DNA from: an uncultured Bacilli bacterium
Lineage (GTDB): Bacteria > Bacillota_I > Bacilli_A > RF39 > UBA660
Assembly: GCA_947631885.1 (NCBI GenBank)
Contig: CANRMZ010000025.1
Location: 1 to 11,279 of the forward strand
Reading direction: 5' to 3'
DNA length: 11,279 nt
Of this stretch, positions 6,732-11,279 are shown piece by piece. The notes under the pieces were generated by a model, which saw only the letters and a program-made list of their open reading frames with translations, did no database searches and was not told the origin of the DNA. Made by a program: the position numbers and the translations under genes. Positions within the stretch are counted from its first letter, which is position 1, and each line of letters starts with the position of its first letter.

Positions 6732-6791
6732 GTTATATTATGAATTATTAGAGTAGTTGTAAAACAAACAACCATGAAATACTTATTTAGC

Positions 6792-6821
6792 TTGACATAA
6801 TAAGATATTAAATATTATAAT
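6792..6821 (+). promoter_or_regulatory. Consensus sigma-A-type promoter for rpmH
   Basis: A perfect TTGACA (6792-6797) and a perfect TATAAT (6816-6821) are separated by 18 bp. Transcription should start near 6828, about 20 nt before the rpmH ATG. This is the strongest promoter in the window and fits the high demand for a ribosomal protein. Confidence 0.9.
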
Positions 6822-6847
6822 AACAATGCTGAAAAAGGAGTGATTTT

Positions 6848-6970
6848 ATGAAGAGAACTTATCAACCTAATAAAAGAAAGATGAAGAAAACTCATGGCTT
6901 TTTCTCTAGAAAAGATGGAAAAGTATTATCTTCACGCAGAAGAAAGGGAAGAAAAGTATTATCAAAATAA
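6848..6970 (+). CDS. rpmH: 50S ribosomal protein L34 (short)
   Basis: L34 is a small, very basic protein of the large ribosomal subunit that binds 23S rRNA. The reading frame encodes 40 residues starting MKRTYQPNKRK and ending RRRKGRKVLSK, both family hallmarks. Typical bacterial L34 has 44-46 residues. Here the segment after HGF, usually a 13-residue RARMATKNGRKVL-like stretch, is only FSRKDGKVL (9), so about four residues are missing in frame while both flanks are intact. The AGGAG ribosome binding site lies at 6836-6840, 7 nt before the ATG. A perfect promoter precedes it and a strong terminator follows at once, so most transcripts probably carry rpmH alone. The identity is certain. Confidence 0.96.
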   Translation: MKRTYQPNKRKMKKTHGFFSRKDGKVLSSRRRKGRKVLSK

Positions 6971-6994
6971 AACCACTTTATAGTGGTTTTTTTT
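6969..6994 (+). terminator. Intrinsic terminator after rpmH, possibly leaky
   Basis: AACCACT (6971-6977) and AGTGGTT (6982-6988) form a 7-bp stem, extendable with flanking A-U pairs, around a TTAT loop, followed by a run of U. It lies between the rpmH stop and the rnpA ribosome binding site. No separate rnpA promoter is evident, so it probably attenuates rather than blocks, giving much more L34 than RnpA. Confidence 0.85.
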
Positions 6995-7007
6995 ACAGGA
7001 GCTAGTG

Positions 7008-7340
7008 ATGAAAAAGACAGAAAGGGTTAAATCAAACATATTATTTAATGAGATTATTCAAGATGGCACAAAAGTAGCAAATGAGTTTTTTACCATCTTT
7101 TTTAAGAATAAAGAAGAAGTTAATAATTTATATGGAATCGCAGCTCCGAAAAGAGTAGGGAACGCCGTAATTAGAAATAAGTTAAAAAGACAAACAAGAG
7201 AACTTATTGATGCGGAAAAGAAGTTGTTTAAAAATAATAGGAATTATATTATAATAATTAAAGAAGTTTGCTTAAGAAGTAGTTATGTAGAGAAAAAACA
7301 AGCTTTAAAAAAATTAATAGGAGAATGCAATGAAAAATAA
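7008..7340 (+). CDS. rnpA: Ribonuclease P protein component
   Basis: RnpA is the small basic protein partner of the catalytic RNase P RNA, which removes 5' leaders from tRNA precursors. The 110-residue length fits the family. The RNR-type signature is at 48-65 (KRVGNAVIRNKLKRQTRE), with Lys in place of the third Arg of the usual RNR. The N-terminus KKTERVKSNILFNEII matches the usual start of helix 1. A GTG at 7005 is in frame, but AGGAG (6997-7001) is 6 nt from the ATG at 7008 and only 3 nt from the GTG, so I chose the ATG. Its 3' end overlaps yidC by 11 bp. It is probably expressed by readthrough of the rpmH terminator. Confidence 0.96.
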   Translation: MKKTERVKSNILFNEIIQDGTKVANEFFTIFFKNKEEVNNLYGIAAPKRVGNAVIRNKLKRQTRELIDAEKKLFKNNRNYIIIIKEVCLRSSYVEKKQALKKLIGECNEK

Positions 7341-8406
7341 AATAATGATGGTCATCTTAGTAATGTTCTTGTTTCTTACTACAGGATGTGGCTCAAGCAA
7401 ATACCTTGTAGATAAAGATGGAAAACAAATATTAACAGAAAATACTAAGCAAACCTTAAGAACAGATATCTTTTGTAAGCCAAGTGAAGGTACTGAGGCT
7501 TATAAGTTATATGAAGAACATCAAGATCAAATGAAATTTAAGTTAGATAAGTTACCGGAATGTTCAAAATTTACAATAACATCTACTAAAAATACAAGCT
7601 TATGGGAAACTGTTTTTGTTAAACCTTTAGCTTTCTTAATATTAAAATTAGGAAATGTCTTTAAAGGCTGGGGGATGACAAAAGCTTACTTAGGGTTATC
7701 CCTTATTATAATAGGTTTATTAATAAGGTTAATCATTTTACCATTTAATATTAAAACGCAAAAGCAATCTCGAAGAATGCAAGAGGCAATGCCTAAGCTT
7801 CAAAGGATTGAGAGAAAATATGCTGGTAGAACTGATCAAGAATCGACAATGTTGAAAGCCCAAGAGACAATGGCAGTATATCAAGAATTAAAGGTTAATC
7901 CATTATCTAGCTGTTTGATTTCTTTAATTCAATTGCCTGTGTTCTTTGCTTTCTTATCTGCTATATATAAAATACCGACATTATATGAGGGTGAAATATT
8001 TAGTTGGAATCTAGGAATGACACCACAAGGTGGAGTAGCCGCAGGAAATTATACTTACCTTATATTAGTAGCATTAATCGTTCTTACAACTTATGTTTCA
8101 TTTAAATTCACAATGAGACAAAGTGCGAGCATGAGCACAACGCCTGATGCCGGTAAGCAAATGAACTTTATGCTATACTTTATGACTATATTTATAGGCT
8201 TTTCATCATACTTCTTACCAACAGCTATCGCTTTATACTGGGTAGCAACTTATGCCTTTATCATAGTTCAAACTTATGTTACTAACTTAATACTTAATAA
8301 GGATAAAAAAGGGTCTAAATCTAAAAAAACATTAGATAAAGAAACGAAGAAAATTAAGGATAAGATAAAAGAGAAAGAAGGAATGAAGTATGGAAATAAT
8401 AAGTAA
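7330..8406 (+). CDS. yidC: Membrane protein insertase YidC/SpoIIIJ/Oxa1 family, lipoprotein form
   Basis: YidC inserts and folds membrane proteins alone or with SecYEG. The N-terminus is a lipoprotein signal: basic start, hydrophobic core and FLTTGC, making Cys20 the probable lipidated residue; the -3 position is Thr rather than the common Leu. Residues 21-95 form an extra extracytoplasmic segment with Cys49 and Cys78. The insertase core follows, with five predicted membrane segments near 118-138, 194-214, 242-260, 278-295 and 298-320. It carries the conserved Arg133 in TM1 and the cytoplasmic hairpin QSRRMQEAMPKLQRIERKY. The tail (324-358) is very basic. At 358 residues it is about 100 longer than B. 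subtilis SpoIIIJ, as I recall it. The start overlaps rnpA, with AGGAG 6 nt upstream; the 3' end overlaps jag by 17 bp. Confidence 0.95.
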   Translation: MKNKIMMVILVMFLFLTTGCGSSKYLVDKDGKQILTENTKQTLRTDIFCKPSEGTEAYKLYEEHQDQMKFKLDKLPECSKFTITSTKNTSLWETVFVKPLAFLILKLGNVFKGWGMTKAYLGLSLIIIGLLIRLIILPFNIKTQKQSRRMQEAMPKLQRIERKYAGRTDQESTMLKAQETMAVYQELKVNPLSSCLISLIQLPVFFAFLSAIYKIPTLYEGEIFSWNLGMTPQGGVAAGNYTYLILVALIVLTTYVSFKFTMRQSASMSTTPDAGKQMNFMLYFMTIFIGFSSYFLPTAIALYWVATYAFIIVQTYVTNLILNKDKKGSKSKKTLDKETKKIKDKIKEKEGMKYGNNK

Positions 8407-9001
8407 GGTAGGGAAGACATTTGATGATGCTTTAGAGGCATTACTTGAAGAAAATAATCTAACTAAAGAAGATATCATTTATAGATCTGGAGAAACAAAA
8501 AAAGCCTTATTCAAAGGAGAAACTACTGAAGTAATAGCTTATAAAAAAGAAGATATTTATTCCTTTATTAAAGATTATCTTAAAGAAGTAATTAATAACT
8601 TAGGTTTAGAGGTTACTTTTGAAGTAAAAAATCAAGGTGATAGAACAGTTATTAAAATGTATTCTGACAATAACAATATTCTAATCGGTCGTAATGGTAA
8701 TACATTAAAGGCATTAGAAACAATTGTTAAACATAAGATTCAACTTGAAACAGGTATTTATTTTTCTGTAGCTTTAGATGTTGAGAATTATAAGGATAAA
8801 AAAGTTGCTATTCTTGAGAGAGTTGCTAAACAAACAGCAAGAGATGTAAGAAGAACAAAAATGGCTGCGGCTATGGAAGATATGAATCCTTATGAGAGAA
8901 GAATTGTTCACAATGTGTTAACAAACTTTAAGGGAGTTACAACCAAAAGTGAGGGTGAAGATCCTCATAGACATGTTGTTATAAGTCCAACAGAAGAGTA
9001 G
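8390..9001 (+). CDS. jag: RNA-binding protein Jag/KhpB (Jag_N-KH-R3H)
   Basis: This cytoplasmic RNA-binding protein (Jag, also called KhpB or EloR) is usually encoded beside yidC and is linked in other Firmicutes to cell elongation and division control. All three domains are visible in 203 residues. The Jag_N region spans about 1-50. The KH domain has the GxxG loop at G100-R-N-G103 in ILIGRNGNTLKALE. The R3H domain is near 165-200, with Arg170-x3-His174 and the closing DPHRHVVISP. The start ATG lies inside the end of yidC, with AAGGA 7 nt upstream, implying coupled translation. Its TAG stop sits within the first arm and loop of the following terminator. Confidence 0.95.
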   Translation: MEIISKVGKTFDDALEALLEENNLTKEDIIYRSGETKKALFKGETTEVIAYKKEDIYSFIKDYLKEVINNLGLEVTFEVKNQGDRTVIKMYSDNNNILIGRNGNTLKALETIVKHKIQLETGIYFSVALDVENYKDKKVAILERVAKQTARDVRRTKMAAAMEDMNPYERRIVHNVLTNFKGVTTKSEGEDPHRHVVISPTEE

Positions 9002-9016
9002 AAATACTCTTTTTTT
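8994..9016 (+). terminator. Intrinsic terminator after jag
   Basis: AAGAGTA (8994-9000) and TACTCTT (9005-9011) form a 7-bp stem closed by a GAAA tetraloop, followed by a U run to 9016. It ends the rpmH-rnpA-yidC-jag unit and includes the jag stop codon. Confidence 0.85.
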
Positions 9017-9023
9017 GTGCAAG

Positions 9024-9047
9024 AAAAAAGCTATAAAAATATAGCTT
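9024..9047 (-). terminator. Intrinsic terminator of the SH3b gene
   Basis: On the minus strand AAGCTATA pairs with TATAGCTT (8 bp) around a UUUU loop, with further U residues after the stem. It lies just past the SH3b gene and back-to-back with the jag terminator, so the convergent units are separated in both directions. Confidence 0.7.
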
Positions 9048-9055
9048 AATATAGC

Positions 9056-9760
9056 TTATTTTTCCATTTCGGAAAAATCTTTTACTGTTTTTGGATCAGG
9101 TTCTTTTAAGAAAATAATCTTTTGAACTTTAGAGGAAGAATTACCAGCTTCATCAACAACAGTATATTGAATCCAGTATTGCGGAATATCGCTATCTACA
9201 GGATCTTCCTCATAGAATACTTCGTGAGATACTTGACAATATTTTTGCTTAGGATTCTTTTCTTTGGCTTTTTTATAGTTCTTTTTGGCTATTAATTCAC
9301 AGTTAGAGTCATCTTTTACCGTTAAATGATCATAGTTAATAGAGCTTAAATCCTCGAAGTTTACTTCATTGGTTTCAAATGAAATTTTAGGGTTTCCATA
9401 GTCGGCTTCATAGTCTTCTTCACCTTCGCCTTCAGGGTTATTCATTTCTTTAACATAACGATTATTTCGGCCGGTAGCTATCCAACCATAGTTACCATTT
9501 TGGAGTTTTATATAGTACCAAACATATCTATTATCCTTTAAATCAATATCTAAAACGTTATATATTTGACCTTTTCTTACTTCACCAACTTTATTACTAT
9601 ATAATGATGCTTCCTCTCGGACATTGATTTCATCAATTAGAATTTCTATTTTGAAAGCCCGTGAATCTTGCCATTTTTTATAACCAAAGTATCCACCAAC
9701 GCCAAGAATAGCCACTAATAAAATGATTAAAAACCAAGGTATTTTCTTTTTCTTCTTCAT
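9056..9760 (-). CDS. Membrane-anchored SH3b-domain protein with C-terminal Ig-like region
   Basis: I do not recognise a named family for this 234-residue protein. It has a polylysine start (MKKKKK), one membrane helix (about 8-27) and the rest outside by the positive-inside rule, without a clear signal-peptidase site. Residues about 37-103 look like a bacterial SH3 (SH3b) domain: INVREEAS, KVGEVRKGQIYNVL, WYYIKL and NYGWIATGRNNRYV. Such domains often bind peptidoglycan. An acidic linker follows (108-121). Residues 124-219 look like a beta-sandwich, ending TVVDEAGNSSSKVQKIIF as in Ig-like extracellular domains. Cys154 and Cys175 flank a Lys-rich loop and could form a disulfide. The ATG at 9760 follows AAGGTG and a promoter; the open frame to 9835 extends upstream of that promoter, so I rejected it. 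A cell-wall role is inference. Confidence 0.8.
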   Translation of the reverse strand: MKKKKKIPWFLIILLVAILGVGGYFGYKKWQDSRAFKIEILIDEINVREEASLYSNKVGEVRKGQIYNVLDIDLKDNRYVWYYIKLQNGNYGWIATGRNNRYVKEMNNPEGEGEEDYEADYGNPKISFETNEVNFEDLSSINYDHLTVKDDSNCELIAKKNYKKAKEKNPKQKYCQVSHEVFYEEDPVDSDIPQYWIQYTVVDEAGNSSSKVQKIIFLKEPDPKTVKDFSEMEK

Positions 9761-9788
9761 ATGCACCTTACTACTTTTTACAAGAAGA

Positions 9789-9817
9789 ATTATATCATAG
9801 GATATATGAAAATACAA
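9789..9817 (-). promoter_or_regulatory. Promoter of the SH3b gene
   Basis: On the minus strand TTGTAT (9812-9817), a 17-bp spacer and TATAAT (9789-9794) preceded by TGA form a good promoter with an extended -10. Transcription would start near 9782, about 20 nt before the ATG at 9760. It lies back-to-back with the mnmE promoter. Confidence 0.7.
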
Positions 9818-9840
9818 ATGTAGAAAATTTGGCATATGTA

Positions 9841-9849
9841 TGCTATAAT
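9841..9849 (+). promoter_or_regulatory. Extended -10 promoter of mnmE
   Basis: TGCTATAAT gives a TGn extension and a perfect -10 (9844-9849); the -35 region (TAGAAA) matches poorly. Transcription would begin near 9856, which excludes the in-frame ATG at 9836 and supports the mnmE start at 9872. The upstream edge nearly touches the -35 of the divergent SH3b promoter. Confidence 0.6.
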
Positions 9850-9871
9850 CTTACACGAAGAAGGGCAGTTT

Positions 9872-11215
9872 ATGGAGGATACTATATGTGCTATTTCCAC
9901 CTCTTTAGGAGTTGGAGCAATATCTATTGTTAGAGTAACTGGGCCAGAAACGCTTAATATTGTAAGTGAAATTTTTTCTAGTGATATAAAATCTTCAGAA
10001 AGCCACACTATTAAATATGGTCATATTGTTGATAGTGGCGAAGTAATAGATGAAGTATTATTAATGATTATGAAAGCTCCTAAAACATATACCAAAGAAG
10101 ATATAGTAGAAATAAACTGTCATGGAGGAATAAATACCACTAATAAGATATTAGAGGTTTTATTAAAACATGGGTGCCGTTTAGCAGAGCCTGGAGAGTT
10201 TACTAAAAGAGCTTATTTAAATGGCCGTATAAATCTCTTGGAAGCTGAAGCTGTTGGCGAATTAATTAAGGCAAAAAGTGACTCTAAAAGAAAGTTATCT
10301 TTAAATCAAATTGGTGGAAATTTAACAAAGAAGATTACGGGCATTAGAGAAATTCTAGTATCTCTAATGGCAAATATTGAAGTAAATATCGATTATCCTG
10401 AATATACCGACAATTTGATTATTACCGAAGGTTTACTAAAAGAAAAACTAGCCGTTATTTCTCGTGAATTAGCTTCATTAGTTAAAGGTGCTAAATATGG
10501 CAAAATAGTTAATAATGGTATTAATGTAGCAATTGTAGGTAAACCTAATGTTGGCAAAAGTAGTATTTTAAATCATTTACTTGATGAGCAAAAAGCCATC
10601 GTTACAGACATCGCGGGAACTACTAGAGATATTATTGAAGGAACTATCTCTTTAAATGGTATTGAAGTTAACTTGATAGATACGGCGGGTATTCATGAAA
10701 CCAATGATTTAGTAGAAAGCTTAGGAGTTCAAAAAAGTCTTGAAAGTATCGAAAATGCTGATGTAGTTTTATTAGTTCTTGATGGATCTAGAGCTATAGA
10801 TGATGAAGATAAAGACCTTTTAAATAAAGTACCAAAAGATAAGACTATTATTTTTATAAATAAAAGCGATAGTTTAATACATCAAGATATAGATACCGAT
10901 TTATCTTTAGTATATGGTAATACTATGGAAGTAGATGGACTTGATAAACTCAAGGATAAACTTATAGAATATTTTGATATAAATAGCATTAATAAAGACC
11001 TAACTTATTTATCTAATGCTAGACAAACTGATTTAGTAAATAAAGCAAGTAATGCCTTACAAGAGGGCTTAAATAACCTTGAAAAGGGCATTCCGATTGA
11101 TTTGATAGAAAGTAATCTAAAAGATTGTTTTGATTATCTAGGACAAATAATAGGCGATACTTATGATGAGGCTGTTATTGATAGATTATTTCAAAATTTT
11201 TGCGTAGGAAAGTAG
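9872..11215 (+). CDS. mnmE: tRNA-5-carboxymethylaminomethyl-2-thiouridine GTPase MnmE
   Basis: MnmE is a tetrahydrofolate-binding GTPase that, with MnmG, modifies carbon 5 of the wobble uridine in certain tRNAs. The 447-residue length is normal. The N-terminal folate domain begins MEDTICAISTSLGVGAISIVR. The helical domain contains RINLLEAEAVGELI (119-132). The inserted G domain has the P-loop GKPNVGKS (223-230), GTTRD (249-253), DTAG (270-273) and NKSD (330-333), with the catalytic-glutamate position filled by Glu282. The C-terminal FCVGK supplies the conserved Cys444. DTAG is followed by I-H-E where most relatives I recall have x-R-E. I chose ATG 9872, with AAGGG 6 nt upstream, over 9836 because the family starts at this point and the promoter -10 lies between them. 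mnmG follows after 11 bp. Confidence 0.96.
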   Translation: MEDTICAISTSLGVGAISIVRVTGPETLNIVSEIFSSDIKSSESHTIKYGHIVDSGEVIDEVLLMIMKAPKTYTKEDIVEINCHGGINTTNKILEVLLKHGCRLAEPGEFTKRAYLNGRINLLEAEAVGELIKAKSDSKRKLSLNQIGGNLTKKITGIREILVSLMANIEVNIDYPEYTDNLIITEGLLKEKLAVISRELASLVKGAKYGKIVNNGINVAIVGKPNVGKSSILNHLLDEQKAIVTDIAGTTRDIIEGTISLNGIEVNLIDTAGIHETNDLVESLGVQKSLESIENADVVLLVLDGSRAIDDEDKDLLNKVPKDKTIIFINKSDSLIHQDIDTDLSLVYGNTMEVDGLDKLKDKLIEYFDINSINKDLTYLSNARQTDLVNKASNALQEGLNNLEKGIPIDLIESNLKDCFDYLGQIIGDTYDEAVIDRLFQNFCVGK

Positions 11216-11226
11216 AGTGGGTGAGT

Positions 11227-11279
11227 ATGAAATACGATATCATAGTAGTAGGGGCAGGCCACGCGGGATGTGAAGCTGC
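11227..11279 (+). CDS. mnmG: tRNA uridine-5-carboxymethylaminomethyl modification enzyme MnmG, 5' end only
   Basis: MnmG (GidA) is the FAD- and NADH-binding partner of MnmE in wobble-uridine modification. Only 17 full codons fit before the window ends: MKYDIIVVGAGHAGCEA. This is the FAD dinucleotide-binding start, with GxGxxG as GAGHAG, typical of MnmG (VGGGHAGCEAA in relatives). The ATG at 11227 is preceded by GGGTGAG, a modest ribosome binding site; an in-frame GTG at 11221 is a less likely alternative. It follows mnmE by 11 bp in the same operon. Confidence 0.93.
   Translation, partial: MKYDIIVVGAGHAGCEA

Larger units (their letters stand above)
6501..6791. other. oriC: Chromosomal replication origin (oriC), DnaA-box cluster
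   Basis: This gene-free stretch between dnaA and rpmH is where transcription diverges, and it holds the main cluster of DnaA-box-like 9-mers. On the plus strand: TTATCAACA (6526-6534), TTGTCCACG (6579-6587), GTATCAACA (6591-6599), TTATCAACA (6603-6611), TTTTCCACA (6645-6653) and TTTTCAACA (6654-6662). On the minus strand: TTTTCCACA (6731-6723). I found no perfect TTATCCACA. AT-rich segments at 6552-6580 and 6728-6760 could unwind. Two TTGGGGA copies (6671-6677 and about 6705-6711) are unexplained. Gene context and clustered boxes make the origin assignment strong; the exact unwinding site is not determinable by eye. Confidence 0.85.

Noticed and set aside
6548..6775. A 75-codon minus-strand open frame across oriC
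   Set aside because: Its peptide contains repeated SVDN/VVDT units that are just translations of DnaA-box repeats. It lacks a convincing ribosome binding site and overlaps the dnaA promoter region and the origin.
9761..9835. Upstream extension of the SH3b gene to an ATG at 9835
   Set aside because: The extension lies across the gene's own -35 and -10 and into the mnmE promoter area. The ATG at 9760 has a ribosome binding site and begins a normal positive-inside membrane anchor.
9836..9871. Upstream extension of MnmE to the ATG at 9836
   Set aside because: MnmE proteins begin at the (M)xDTIxAIST block, which starts at 9872. The -10 element at 9844-9849 lies inside the extension.
1..11279. 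CRISPR arrays, tRNA or rRNA genes, insertion sequences, phage attachment sites
   Set aside because: I saw no regular repeat-spacer pattern, no cloverleaf-type sequence, and no transposase or integrase motifs. The region is core origin-proximal genome.

Overview
This window is a chromosomal replication-origin region of a low-GC Gram-positive bacterium, most likely an uncultured member of the Bacilli (an Erysipelotrichales- or RF39-like lineage is my guess; no rRNA is present to test it). Three things point there. The gene order gyrA-gyrB-recF-[x]-dnaN-dnaA-oriC-rpmH-rnpA-yidC-jag-mnmE-mnmG is the classic Bacillus-type origin order. Base composition is strongly A+T-rich. A ComK-family gene is present. 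TGA ends recF and the comK-like gene, and tryptophan is TGG where I checked, so this is not the Mycoplasma/Spiroplasma code.

Left arm (1-6500, all on the minus strand, reading away from oriC): gyrA (5' end only), gyrB, recF, a ComK-family gene, dnaN and dnaA. recF and gyrB overlap by 8 bp. The gyrB stop codon lies inside the gyrA ribosome binding site, so recF-gyrB-gyrA looks like one operon, probably driven by an extended -10 promoter at 3349-3357. The comK-like gene occupies the dnaN-recF interval where Bacillus subtilis has the small S4-domain gene yaaA. It is isolated by a hairpin with a U tract on each side, and the upstream hairpin touches its start codon.

Origin (6501-6847): about 350 bp without a gene. 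It holds a cluster of DnaA-box-like 9-mers, mostly TTATCAACA and TTTTCCACA variants with no perfect TTATCCACA that I could find, then a consensus rpmH promoter. The AT-rich dnaA-dnaN gap (5017-5135) has weaker box-like sites and may be a second origin lobe.

Right arm (6848-11279): rpmH (an unusually short L34) is followed at once by a terminator, then rnpA-yidC-jag with overlapping ends and a terminator after jag. Next is a minus-strand gene for a membrane-anchored SH3b protein, the only gene here oriented against fork movement. It shares a divergent promoter region with mnmE, which is followed by the first codons of mnmG.

Functionally the window combines replication initiation (DnaA, DnaN, oriC), DNA topology and repair (GyrA/B, RecF), ribosome and tRNA maturation (L34, RnpA, MnmE, MnmG), and membrane-protein insertion with its RNA-binding partner (YidC, Jag). 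Most of it is ordinary core genome. The parts most worth a second look are the ComK-family gene and its leader hairpin, the divergent DnaA boxes, the shortened L34, the YidC N-terminal extension and the head-on SH3b gene.
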